64,000 nucleotides of DNA from Bathymodiolus brooksi (taxonomy: Eukaryota > Mollusca > Bivalvia > Mytilida > Modiolidae), in the NCBI GenBank assembly GCA_963680875.1, contig OY804582.1, forward strand, positions 50,672,646-50,736,645, read 5' to 3'. The notes under the pieces were generated by a model. It was given only the letters and a program-made list of their open reading frames with translations, did not search any database and was not told where the DNA came from. Made by a program: the position numbers and the translations under genes. Positions 24,831 to 36,105 of this stretch are shown piece after piece; position 1 is the stretch's first letter; each line of letters begins with the position of its first letter.

Positions 24831-25830
24831 CCATGTTTATTTATGCAGACCACGTATTGTAAGCGTTTTGAAAACTAATTTGATATTTCAATATCTTTTT
24901 TTAATATGCATAGGTGCATCCATTTAAAGTTTGTGAGTGATAGCTACTTTTTGGTTTAAATATATTGTTTTGTCGTTTGAAAACATTTTGTAATCAACCT
25001 TTGCCATCTCCCTTTGCATTACGCTTGCATGGTAGTCCATGTTTTACAGTACAAATTGCTCCAAAATCGTGTTTTTCTATTTCGAAAATGACTTCTTCCC
25101 ATTGAATTTAGTGGAATTTGTATTTGCTTTATCTTGCTCATTTCCTTAAAGGGTTGCAGATACATGGTTTATGTTAGATTGATTACAATATATGCATTGC
25201 CAGAAATATATTAAAAAATAAATATTAATGGTATATAACTGTTGCATATTAGAGTGCTGTTAAATAATGGCCAGTTGATTGTCTTGACATTAATTTTCCA
25301 TTTTACTTGTATATATGATAACACATTTCATATAATATCCTGTGCATATCATATATCGATGTCATAGTTATGTTTGATTATGTCTTATATCTTAAGATAT
25401 TTATACAACAACACATGTCTTATGTTTACACAACTCGTTTAACATTTCACTAGCACATTTATATGTATTGATGTGATACCGTATATGAGTACCATATATG
25501 TTATTTACAGTAGTAATATCATTTCAATCGTTTTTATTTCATCTACATTGCATTTCTTTACATTTGTTGCTTCACAGTACCTTGCATTACACTCCTGACT
25601 TATATATTTGTATGTTAATCTTAAATCTAAGAATAATAATGATCAACATGAAATCCCTGGCGAGATACATATTGTTAATAGTTTTGCCCGGTGCATGAAT
25701 AAACAGATTAACAATACAGATTCAGGGGGCCTCTAGTTGCCATATATTGTATTATGAATACACTACTATGACCATTTCAATTGTCATTAAGCGTTAGATA
25801 TATCAATCAATCAATCAATCGATGCAGTTA

Positions 25831-25902
25831 CCGGTATACTATGTAGCTTTCATTCCGGTATACTATGTAGCTTTCATTCCGGTATGCTATGTAGCTTTCA
25901 TT
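25831..25902. repeat. Three copies of a 24-bp unit
   Basis: CCGGTATACTATGTAGCTTT plus CATT is repeated three times head to tail with one change (GGTATGC in the third). The paralog at ~36707 has a single diverged copy, so the triplication is local to this block. Confidence 0.85.
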
Positions 25903-26038
25903 CGTCAAACTTGTACTGTTCTTTGGTGTATATAAGGATTTAAGCTTCAAATATAAAAATACGGACAATGCTGATGACGATAAAGGCAATAGAAGTGGCC
26001 AACTTTGATATCTACGTTAAAACTGTGTTAAATAATTA

Positions 26039-26162
26039 AGGAATAACAGTACTGTATTTGAACAGTTGGAGGTATCAATTGTGGATTTGACGGTCGCAAA
26101 TGCAGTTTTACAGGCGATGCGATTGACACCGACAACTCTTCAAATACAGTACTATTATTCCT
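26039..26162. repeat. 124-bp foldback element
   Basis: The left arm begins AGGAATAACAGTACTGTATT and the right arm ends with its inverse, AATACAGTACTATTATTCCT. Arms are ~42 bp and about 85-90% complementary, with a ~40-bp GC-richer centre. It lies at the left end of the ~870-bp insertion that interrupts this P block. It may be a terminal hairpin of that insertion or a nested MITE. Confidence 0.7.
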
Positions 26163-27656
26163 ATTCTTATGAAATTCTCCCACCGTGCACACACTAGTTT
26201 GAAAACATACAAATAAAGGACCAAATATATGCACTTTTCCAATTTTCAAAATATGAGATATTTTTTAGAATTAGGGGTTCAGCTGGAAGAATCCGCCATC
26301 TTGAAAACGTGAAATCTTACATTTCATATGTACAACAATGCACACAATTAATTATAATGCCTACCTTGAAAACTTATTTTCGTTAAATTCTATCAAAATT
26401 GAAGAGTACACGAAACCAAATGACGTCTGACCTTTCAATTTTAAACTGGAAGTCTCATATGACGTCACGTTGTTTATGTGCCAAAGTCGTTCAACAATAT
26501 TTCGCGGAATTTTAAATTTTGTGATTTTTAGACCCAGGGATATGCAAGAATACTTTTTCATATTCAGTATTGCATTAGAATGGAGATAATTCATTGTATT
26601 TGAAAATTTCACGGCATGAATTGTCAAGCTGTGGAATGATTATCGACATCAATAATATGTCGTCAAATTCATAGTGGGAAATATCTAGGTCAACCATATT
26701 GTTTACAAACAAGTGCATTCGGCGTAGGAATATAACATTCCGTCAGGCATGTCAACTGCATATTTAACAGCTCTCGATAGCCAATGAAAATACGCGTTAC
26801 ATTATAATTGTATCATACTATTTCTTTACTTGCAGTGAAGGTGATTTTATCACAAAATATCAATAATCACACATTGACATTATTTCCTTGTAACATTGTA
26901 TTTTTGTCAGTCCTTATAGTGATCCATAGATCAGTAGACTGTTTCCATTTGCATACAACTAAAACAATGTATTTAATGTGGTACTATTACATATACAGCT
27001 TCATATACTTGAATAACGATATAACTTATACAACAGTTTATAGATTTATCAAAAAAGAAAAAAAAGTAATAATTGAAAATTCGGATATCATATATTATCG
27101 ATCATTTATATATATATATGCGAAACTTGATCAAGCATATAATCAAACTACCGAATCATTGAAATAGATATACTCAATAACTTGTCCAAAAAGTAGCTGA
27201 TCAACAAATATCAAAATAAATAGATTTTAAATCTGAATACCATTTTGTGTCCCGATTGACTATCTACTATCTTGGTCCTCAGTGTTATATTCAATCTAGA
27301 AACTGACTAAGCGTTGATTAATAGCTACATTGTTGTACTATTAATTCATTTATTAACGATAATTAGGAATGTTGAATCAACCAATGTCAGACTGCATAGT
27401 ATCTTTATATACATGTACATATCAGAAACATCATTAAAACTAAATTGAAACTACCGAACAACTTAAATAGACTGACACAATAACAGTTCCAAAAAAGAAG
27501 CAGATCAACAAATATCAAAATCAAATAGATTTTAGATTTTAATACATGTTGTATCCCGATTGACAGCCTCTGGGTAATATCACTCGCTCAAACTGACCAT
27601 TGTATACGGATCAAACTCTCTACTGATTTTGTCCTCAGTGTTGTATTCACTCATGA

Positions 27657-27845
27657 GAATGAGAAATATAGAATTTAACACCAGCAAAAGTGCAAGACAG
27701 GGAAATCTCCGACACCCGAGGGTAAGATTTCAATCGTTCGTTGACGAGGTTCGCCGAGTCAGCGACCGATTGAAATCTTACCGAGGGTGTCGGAGATTTC
27801 CCTGTCTTGCACTTTTTGCCGGTGTTTGATTTTATTTCTCACTTT
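27657..27845. repeat. Long near-perfect hairpin (~60-75 bp arms, 30-nt loop)
   Basis: 27677-27736 and 27767-27826 are inverse complements with about three mismatches or gaps in 60 bases. The pairing extends ~15 bases further outward with more mismatches (GAGAAATA.. / ..TATTTCTC). The centre 27737-27766 is the loop. The arms are much GC-richer than the surroundings. An ORF of 66 codons reads through the palindrome and is probably not a gene. It may be a foldback transposon or a hairpin RNA precursor. Confidence 0.85.
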
Positions 27846-28399
27846 TATCAGCTGTTTTTAGCTTCGTGTTTGTTTGTAAACAGCGCGTGAATATAAGGAA
27901 TGTGACGAAGCACTCATTATATGTGTAGTTTGTGGCGCAATGGGAAATAAAATGAGACCATTCAAAATTGCTAACAAGCAATATTATTTCAGAAACATTT
28001 TCAAAAATATTCCAACAAATAAAATATTTAAAGTTTCTCTCATAAAAATTGTGAAATCAACTTATTAAGCTTAGTTACTACGCGTCACGGTCACTGCACA
28101 TTTTGCTTACACTCGTGGTATGTACACACAACTTTCACTTTGTTTTACTAAGCTCTACTGACGAATCGGTAGTGTTTTCTGGATGGCCGAACTAAATGGT
28201 CATGTTAAAAGTGCCACCAGTGAAAATCGATCCATAGAATATGGAGTGAATTTAAACTGATTGACTGACTGTGATGGTCAACGGACGTCAAACATTGAGA
28301 CATTGGCGGGCGCAAGTTTGAAAATGTAGGCGTAGGTTGAGCGACAGTCTGCGTAGGGACGGTGGTCGTAGTCGTACATGGAGCTGGCAACGTAGGACA
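27846..28399. other. Moderately GC-rich non-coding segment of unknown origin
   Basis: Composition differs from the AT-rich neighbours, and no paralog of this stretch was noticed in the window. It contains ATTGCTAACAAGCAAT, a short palindrome near 27969. A minus-strand frame (28390-28205), Pro/Thr-rich at its start, has no family resemblance. With the hairpin to its left it may form one insertion between P and X blocks. Confidence 0.35.
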
Positions 28400-29050
28400 A
28401 ATTTCATTAATATTTGCTAAGAGTAACTCTTATGGTACCAGGCTTTCTCAAAAGGTAAACCTCACTTAACTGAGGACACATATTAACTTTGATAAAATAA
28501 AATATTGGAAGGCGTGGTTTAAATAATCTTCACCAGGCAAGCTTGAATATTAGAGAATAATTTAGATCTTTGAGAGTAAGCACACTAAGTAGATTTATAC
28601 AGGTTAACCACAACCCAATACTTCTATCTACATGTATGTCTGAGGAAGATGAACCTTGGCTTTAATAATACGTACTAACTGTACATTACAATACTACTGG
28701 CATCATGCCAATAATAGTAATCAACATGTAGAATTCGTAATATCTATAATATTTATTTTAATCCGGATGATGTTGATTGAAAAGGAAAATTAATGAGATA
28801 TCATCGCACTCACTAAGGTTAATCTTCTTCAGACATTGATATACACTTATGCTTATATATAGATGTTACTGAATGGAACCCTAAAATGTGCCCATATATT
28901 ATATAAATCAATAAACCGATTCTAAAATTGTAATATTATTGAACCAAAAGAAGCTGCCCGTTCCGGATATAGCGAATTTCTTTTAGCGCACATCGACCTT
29001 GTACTGAGTACTCAGTCTGAAAAAGAAGCCCTTATATACAATACGCATCC
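28400..29050. repeat. X block, with foldback 28637-28835
   Basis: It starts with the CTTAACTGAGGACA region, followed by the ~199-bp foldback (TGTCTGAGGAAGATGAACCTT .. CTTCTTCAGACA). A decayed member of hairpin family H follows at ~28936-29046, whose right arm is eroded. This X block is not in the young 12-kb duplication and is more diverged from the other two. Confidence 0.7.
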
Positions 29051-31700
29051 AGCGAAAGTGACAAGATACCCTATAACTATTGCACAACCATAGTTTGATA
29101 TGGGACATCACATTCCAAATAAAATGTGCGTTATTCCATTATTTAGATGAAACATATATGTTTATGACCACTTCTAGTAGCTTTTGAGCACAAATTGAAT
29201 GGTTTGTTCAATAAAATACTTTTGCTAAGAAATACTATTTCCATTTCCATTCTTGATTGTCCCTTCGTGTGGTTCCTATCATGGGTTTCTTGACAGCGGG
29301 TTGCTGTTGATAGACAAACTACTGAAACAAGGGCTCCCTGTGGCTACGTTGAAGTTATCACTTTATCTATGTCACAAATGACGACATCAATGTTCCGTGT
29401 GTCGTTTCGGAGTATTTAAATTTGCCCATTTCGTTCCGTGTTGTGATGTCCGCTACGATTCCCACATAAAAGCGATGTGTGATGATTCGGGTCATGTTTT
29501 ATTTGTGTCATTTGTTTTTATTTTCGTATACTGGTGTTCAACGCGATTCATGTGGTGCAGTATCTGCTGATCCTTCCGGAGCACCCCTGCTTGTCAGTGG
29601 GGTTCATGTTGTTCTATCATTAGTTTTCTGTGTAATGTTTTATGGATAGTTGTTTGGCCATTTGGGATTTTTCTTTTGTCCTTTGTGTTGTGTGTCCTTC
29701 TTTGATTTACGACTTCTGATTACCCCTTTGGTATCTTCAAACTATTCGCACTTAAACATGTGATATGATATTACAATTTAAATAACATTTATTGGGCACG
29801 ACTAGTTTCTGGAAAAATCATCAAAGTAAAAAAATTGGAAAGGCAAATAATTTACCGGAAATCTCAGAAATTAAAAAATGTTAAAGAAAATATGAATACA
29901 TTTTTGCATTGCGCTTGCAATAAAGACATACAAAATGTTTGTTTAATTGGTGAATGATGTTGATGCATTTTGTTTTGCTGTTTTCTAAACATTTTGCTTT
30001 ATACTAAGCAATGCATTTCTTGGGATAAATGGTCGAACTATACCGTCGGATCAGTAGACATATTAAGTCGTTATTTAATGCTTCAGTAACTCGATTCATA
30101 ACAGGACGTTTGCTTACTTTATTTGTTAATGTCTAAAAGACGCTTTGAAAGAATTTTGATATATGTATCACACACAACTGTAAAAAGAGTTACCGCAATA
30201 CATCATAAAACATGGTACCATATATATTTCTTTGCGGACCAGTGGACAACATGTCAGGACCAGTGAAATATGGAAGACAACTGATCATGGACTAGTAAAG
30301 CTTGGACATTTTGTTGAACCATCGATGGGTTATTGTAAGGCTGTGCTGATGTAGGTTGTTTGATCACGAAGTACATCATTACAGTTTATCTCGGTCCTCG
30401 TTTTGCTTTTGTTTGTTTTATGGTGTTCCTGTTGTCCGAGTTTCTGCTCTTTTTGTTCTTGTTTGCACTTGTGTTTTATTTCAGTCTTGGACTTCGTTCC
30501 TTCAGTGTGGTGGAAATTCTTAACATTTATAAAATAAAAACAAAAACAACTACCGGTCGCGTTGGTGTATAGAAACAAATTGCAGGTCTGTATGCTATAG
30601 ACATTTAAATAGTTCCTCTGATTCCCCGTATACACCAATAAGTACAACTTTTTCATAGTACTATATAAGTACCAGTTTATGCATAGTGATAATATTATGG
30701 TTATCCTATATATAGAATTGAAAACTGTTGGTGTGTATGCTACCAATGTTTTAAGCTATAAAACAAATGAATAATGGAGTAAGAATTTCGAACTCATTAT
30801 CAATCCTTAGTTTTCTGTGTGGTGTATTGTGAATCATTGTTTGCCTTTTAATCTGTTAGCCATGTTATTGTCTGTCTCTCTCGCATTTATGGCTTCTGAT
30901 TACCTCTTTGGTAATTTAAAAAAAAATTGAGTACCTATTACAGATCAACGTTACGGGAAAGGACAGCTATGATGCCTACGTAATCAGTGATAATTGTTGT
31001 AGACCTTGGAGTTACCGTCGCGTAGACATACCATACAAAATAATATCCTCCGTCAATATAATGTGTTTCCAATCAGATTTTCAACATGCCCATCATGTCC
31101 TTTATTCCTATGAGGTAGAGTTCAAAAAGAGACATCTCCAGAAAAATTAAAATAATCTATACCGATTATTTAATTATACGTTCCCCAATTAATTTTAGGT
31201 TTGGTGATTTTGCTGATCGCATCTATCCTGATGGGTTTTGAATAAAAGATCTCACATATATAGCTAGATATGCTTCATGAATTGAGATACACCTCGATAC
31301 TGACAGTGAGGACCAGTTAGGAACGAAATCTTACGATAAAAGAGATGCTGTCTCCATTTATCACTTATCAACGGGTTTGTGACAAAGGTAGCACGAATGG
31401 TGGTACATGTGGAGTAGAATCTGCAAACCCTTCCGGGGCATATTTGAGGGGTGCGTGGTGATCTTGCTTTGTCTCTCTATGTCTTTTGGACATTGCATTG
31501 TCTTTCATATGACTTCCTTTGTATCTGCAAACTTTTTCTACACTCATATTACTTCTTCTAAATGTGGAATTATCCAACCTTTGTAGTCTACGGAACCTTA
31601 ATTTATATCTGTTCTTAATTTAGCTCATTCTCGAATAAAATCTAAGACGACAAATTACAAAAGTTGTGATTTCAGAAAAATTGAATCTCACATGTAAAGT
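29051..31700. repeat. R block, copy 2 (diverged)
   Basis: It aligns with 16531-18977 and 45430-47267 through most of its length but departs after ~31700, where the other two carry the LINE. A 138-codon minus frame (30746-30330) covers the block. The same region in the other copies is truncated by stops, so it is a chance frame. Confidence 0.65.
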
Positions 31701-32376
31701 AATAAAATCTCATGGCATTTAAAAGTTGTATGTACTTTTGCATTGTAAGTTTAGTAGATTTATATACATTATTGCTAAGTAAATGGAATATAAATGTTAT
31801 CGTTAGATGCCTTTTAAATTGACAGAGGGCCACTCACATAGTTTCGAAGATGTTATTGACTTCAGTGCTTTCTTGAAGCTGACTGCGGAAAAACAACAAA
31901 CTCATAGTCTATCATCAATATTAACACACCTATGAAACATATATCTACTGCAATTAAAAGCAACTCTGATCATTTGTATTTATTGAAAAAGCTTGTGTTT
32001 TTTCTTAATAGTTGTAATACCAACTGCAAAAACTGGCTACTTATTTGACAAATGATTTAAGGAAAAGACCTAATATTAAAAATATATTTCATAATATTTA
32101 TAGTTGCGGATTTAGAAGTTAAATTTAATAGTTTGTTGTAAGTGTTTGATTTTCCCCATACATTTACACATGTATGTATAACAGTTTATGATATACTGAA
32201 CAAGATAGGATTTACTGTATTTTGATTCTCAGTGTAATTTTTGGATACTCCAAGAGTTATCTCCCTTGCATTTAATAGAAGAGTAATACCACTAATCATT
32301 AAACAGTTTTCGTAGCAGCAAACCAATCATCTTGAACGAAGTTACAATTTCAAAATAGATGCAACAAATTTTCCAT
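31701..32376. other. AT-rich spacer, no recognised feature
   Basis: It has weak similarity to S/R block ends (GATCATTTGTATTTATTGAA) and contains 'GTTATCTCCCTTGC' near 32258, a dispersed-repeat word. No gene found. Confidence 0.4.
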
Positions 32377-32688
32377 TCACAATTCTGTTGTTGAATCTAT
32401 ATAAATCCCATGCCAACCTTCTAGTGAAGCTTCAAGCTCGTTTTCCCATTCTTTGTAAAAAAAATATCTACACGTTTTGTTTTCTGCTTTAACATTTACA
32501 ACTGTTTTATTGTGAAGTGTTACAGTTTCTCCCATACTAATTTGATTCCAATTATTTAAAAGTGCACTAATAATACCACAGCATTCTACAAAATTAATAT
32601 TAACATTATAAATATCTACAAATTCATTAAATGTGTACAATTTTTGTATTAGCCGATGATATGAAATCATTAATAAAAAATATAACAT
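32377..32688 (-). pseudogene. Probable LINE ORF2 C-terminal remnant
   Basis: A 103-codon minus-strand frame without an obvious start. Its N-terminal half (FNEFVDIYNVNINFVECCGI) has the flavour of the region after the RT domain in L1/Tx1-type LINEs, where a conserved N-F-L/V stretch occurs. The rest is unassigned. There is no catalytic motif in this fragment. The call rests on sequence feel rather than a diagnostic motif, so it could be an unrelated frame. Confidence 0.35.
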
Positions 32689-33273
32689 TTCACACTGTTA
32701 CCTATGAAAGCACATATTACCATTTATCTTTGTGAATGGGTTGATATGATGATATGAATTTATTCAATACAGCATGTTAGCAGCTAATATCAGTATCCAT
32801 CGATTTGAGTTCTGACAAATTACAAAATACATCATTCCGGAATATATTTAACTTCCGTGCCAGTACTTCCAAACCCTTATTAATTCAGTACAGTATAATT
32901 AGCTAAGACGTAAAGTAAAGACACATTCAGTGGCTCCAATAATTTATTGATTCAAGATATTTTCAATGCGCAACGGTCTCCTTCTTTGTATTGAATACTT
33001 ATTTTGAGTTTATTATTTTCATTCTTCCCATTCCAAATAAATGCTTAATCGCTTTAATATTTTACAATTTGTGTCCAGTACCGACTGGAGGTGGGATAGC
33101 AAAATTTCATTAAATTTATTAAATTTGTGCAAAGCGTTTGATTCACTCAAAATTAAATTAAGGATGCATTATTTACGGACTAGCCCATCAAACGTCCATC
33201 AAATCGCTTGAGACAAATCATCATCAAGCAATGAATACGAATGTCACTAGAAACGTTCAGAATATAATCGGTT
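32689..33273. other. AT-rich sequence upstream of LINE fragment
   Basis: No reading frame recognised. It may include eroded coding sequence of the LINE whose fragment starts at 33274. Confidence 0.35.
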
Positions 33274-33510
33274 GTGAGTTTATCAGTTGAAGCAAACGAT
33301 CCTTCACTGGAAAACAGACATATCAAATTTGGTATGCAGTATGCAACCAAATTGAAGGCTTATCTTTCAAATTTTGCTTACGACTGTTTATTTAATCCTT
33401 TATATGATAATGTTTATCATAAACAACCCAATAAAATAAAATCACCTATTGGAAATGTTGATATTAATTCAATCCAAAAAACACTTTTAATTTTGAACTT
33501 AGAACGGTAA
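33274..33510 (+). pseudogene. LINE ORF2 connection-region fragment before RNase H
   Basis: A plus-strand frame whose start is not an ATG. It reads VEANDPSLENRHIKFGMQYA then TKLKAY..YDCLFNPLYD. This matches my recollection of the stretch between the RT and RNase H domains of I/Jockey-superfamily LINEs (N-P-A-Y-D-C-x-F-N-P type motif). The frame ends at the point where the 49-bp minisatellite begins, and the repeat unit itself encodes the next domain's core motif, so the two belong to one decayed element. No RT catalytic region was found upstream. Confidence 0.6.
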
Positions 33511-34240
33511 TTGGGTAGCTTCAACAGCTGTTTAATACTGATGGTTCTCATGATGATGACAGGGAAGCTTTAACAGCTGTTTTATACTGATGGTTATACG
33601 AATGGGGATAGGGTAGCTTCTACAGCTGTTGTATACCGATGGTTCTAAGGATGGTGATGTGGTAGCTTTAGCAGCTGTTTTATACTAATGGTTCTAAGGA
33701 TGGGGATAGGGAAGCTTTACAATCTGCTTTATACTGATGGTTCTAAGAATGATAATAGTGTAGCAACTGCAACTAATTTATACCGATGGTTCTAAGAATG
33801 GTGATATGATAGCATTGGGAGCTGTTTTATACTGATGGTACTAAGGATGGTGATAGCGTAGCTTCAACCGGTGTTTATACTGATGGTTCTAAGAATGATA
33901 ACAATGTAGCAAATAAAGCTGTTTTATACTTATGGTTTTAAGATTGGTGATAGGGTATCTTCAACAACTGTTTTATACTGATGGTTCTGAGGAAGATGAT
34001 AGGGTAGCATTGGTAGCGTTTTATGCTGATGGTTGTATGTATGGATGGTGATAGGGTTGAATTCGAAATGGCAGCTGGTTTATTCTGATGGTTCTAAGGA
34101 TAATGATAGGGTAGCATTGGTAGCTGTTTCATACTGATGGTTCTAAGAATGCCGATAGCGTAACATTAGTAGCTGTATCATACTGATTGTTCTCAGGTTA
34201 TGATAGACTAGCAGATGCAGCTGTTTTATACTGACACAAT
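33503..34240 (+). repeat. 49-bp minisatellite, about 15 units, derived from a LINE RNase H segment
   Basis: ACTGATGG/ACCGATGG anchors at 33537, 33586 and 33635 give a 49-bp period, and ~15 diverged units follow to 34240. In one frame the unit reads YTDGSKDGDRVASTAV, the first strand of an RNase H domain with the catalytic aspartate in T-D-G-S. Since 49 is not divisible by three, successive units shift frame, so the array does not encode a repeat protein. The segment was amplified as DNA after the LINE died. Individual units still show YTDGSKNG or TDGSKND in alternating frames. Confidence 0.85.
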
Positions 34241-34949
34241 TTTAAACTTTTCATTCATAGACGAAATTGGCAAAAATGGCCTATGCCTGAGGAACTTAGT
34301 TGAATAATAATTATATACCTGCAAAGGTAGTCTACTTATTGTTTTTTAAGGGAAAACTACTAAAGTCTAATTACCAAAACATGTAAGAAATAATACATGG
34401 AAATCTTGCTTTGTAGCAGATTTTATCATGGGCAACTGTCATGCGAACGAAGGCTTTCAAGAATTAATATATTAGTGGAAGGCAGTATTAGGATATGTAT
34501 CTAATAAAGAAATTAACTACCCTTCCAGATAAACATATGAAAACTTCTACTCCAAGTTGTAATTGAGACTTTTGCCTGTTCCAAATTTACGGCATTTTGA
34601 TCATAGCAATTTAAACTAGTAGAAAGTTAATAAAAATGTGATATATATCTGAAAACAACATGTTCCATTGGGAACAGCGCTACCACCAGCCGACGTTATC
34701 AAAGGTCAAAGACAACAAACAAAGACGATAGGTGGATATCCTTAGCATATTTGGGTGAATTATGAATATGAAAAGAAGCACAACTAACATTGTGATGTGT
34801 GTTGTTATCACGTTCCCGCATAAATATATGAAATGATCCCGGAATTGTGTCTATAATTTGTCCAGTACTACGCATGATGCAAAGGAAGCTATACCTATGA
34901 ATATTATATTATGTATCTTAATACAATGAATACACCAAGAAGCTTTGAT
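34241..34949. other. Spacer without recognised gene
   Basis: The start (AGACGAAATTGGCAAAAATGG) may be eroded LINE sequence continuing from the RNase H region. The rest is AT-rich and featureless. Confidence 0.35.
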
Positions 34950-35571
34950 CAAGTAGATTTACAACCGAAACATTTACTATTAAAGAAAATAAAATTATGT
35001 GAACTTACTCGTATCAAGAATGTGCATACAATGTTATCTGTTTTTTAATGTAGGTTAGCTATGCTTAGTTTTTCTTCTCTACAATTCTTAATTTTTACTC
35101 ATAATTTTCATACTTTTCAGTGTACTATATTAATGTTGGTATGTGGTGTTTATTACACATGTGCATGTAATTATGTTATATGTTTTCAACTATTGTATTA
35201 ACATTTGGCTCAATATTAAACTATCTGAATAAAGAAACGAAAAGTAATGCTCTACACATTATTACCATATTAAAGTGATGTGATTGGTCAATTGATTACT
35301 ATTATTTATATATTATGGATTTGTTGTTGCACAACAACTAATCTCTCAGATGCAGCTTAGCTTGACGCAACAGCGCGGTAAGTTGCTTTATTTTCCAGAA
35401 ACCCTCAATATAGAATAGAACCCGGTGACAGACAGTATATACAACATAAGGTGTCCATTGTAATGGCAATCAAAGCATTACAAGTTCCGTATTATTGTAT
35501 TACAAGTTTATTAATGACTGTTGTATTATAATAATGTATTGTAGGTTTATTTATGACAGTTTTAATCTATA

Positions 35572-35616
35572 ACTAATTATTAACTTTTATTTCTTTTTCA
35601 GGGACTTGTAAGTATT
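35572..35616 (+). promoter_or_regulatory. Splice-signal cluster bounding a 6-nt micro-exon-like segment
   Basis: TAACTAAT (branch-point-like), then a pyrimidine tract TTTATTTCTTTTTCAG, six bases (GGACTT), then GTAAGT. The same arrangement is at ~59016-59060 with TATTGG as the six bases. Conservation of acceptor and donor but not of the intervening hexamer fits a recursive-splice or micro-exon site, or a chance pairing carried by duplication. Confidence 0.4.
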
Positions 35617-35824
35617 ATCTTCAGTATAGTTCTTTTTATTTAAAGTAATATTACACCAGTTTTGGGTGAAGAACATTTACCCCTGAAAATTCAATATGGA
35701 ATACGGCGGTACCTTTACTAAGCTATTCATGCATGTTTCAAGTCGAAATAGAAATCTGCAAATCCGTGTGCATGTTTATCGTCCTCGCCATTATTGTAGA
35801 GACTGATTAGCTTTCGGTTGTTTT

Positions 35825-35908
35825 GTTCCGATGATTGCCGATCATAACCTCGTGAAGAAAAGTTTTGGTCCGATGATTGCCGATCATGACCTCGTGAAGA
35901 AAAGATAA
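35825..35908 (-). repeat. 42-bp tandem pair encoding a 14-residue repeat on the minus strand
   Basis: TCCGATGATTGCCGATCATA/GACCTCGTGAAGAAAAG occurs twice in tandem. On the minus strand it reads SSRGHDRQSSDQNF then SSRGYDRQSSEQN. The 61-codon frame (35912-35727) has no ATG and an immediate upstream stop, so it is not a gene by itself. It may be a relic of an Arg/Ser-rich coding exon inside the insertion. Confidence 0.5.
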
Positions 35909-35999
35909 GCAATCATGGATGCTGAGGTAAGCACGTACACATTCCTGACAATGATTATTGAGGAATACGTCTGCTTCATGTCGTGTGAACCATTGTTTT

Positions 36000-36105
36000 G
36001 ATTTTTGGTGTTTTAGCGCCTCTTAGCAATGCTTCAGCTATATCATGGCGACCAGTTTTAGTGGTGGAAAAATCCGCAATACCCGGAGAGAACCACCGAC
36101 CACGG
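36000..36105 (-). repeat. SINE-tail fragment, minus strand
   Basis: On the minus strand it contains GGTCGGTGGTTCTCTCCGGG, CCACCACTAAAACTGGTCGC and a GATATAGCTGAAGCATTGCT segment, matching 37500-37620. It is a partial copy in the ~690-bp insertion. Confidence 0.6.

Larger units (their letters stand above)
24900..27400. repeat. P block, copy 1, with ~870-bp insertion
   Basis: It aligns with 34950-37400 and part of 58500-59120 (ACAACTCGTTTAACATTTCAC, TTTACATTTGTTGCTTCACAG, CCATAGATCAGTAGA). Relative to the copy near 36865, it has extra sequence from ~26034 to ~26900 that includes a strong foldback. It also carries a TCAA microsatellite (25801-25820) and a 24-bp triplicate (25831-25902). Reading frames such as 26808-27167 are not preserved in the paralog. 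Confidence 0.65.

Noticed and set aside
25624..25698. Short frame resembling a signal peptide (MINMKSLARYILLIVLPGA)
   Set aside because: It stops immediately after the hydrophobic stretch, has no donor site, and the paralog at ~36545 is broken by a stop after a few codons.
26808..27167. 119-codon plus-strand frame rich in Tyr/Ile
   Set aside because: Pure AT-rich composition; the paralogous sequence at 36900-37150 has stops and gaps.
28205..28390. Pro/Thr-rich minus-strand frame that looks exon-like
   Set aside because: No start context, no convincing splice acceptor, no family resemblance; left as part of an unassigned segment.
30330..30746. 138-codon minus-strand frame
   Set aside because: It lies in an R block. 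The equivalent frames at 17848-18108 and 45772-46011 are truncated and divergent, with no conserved protein.
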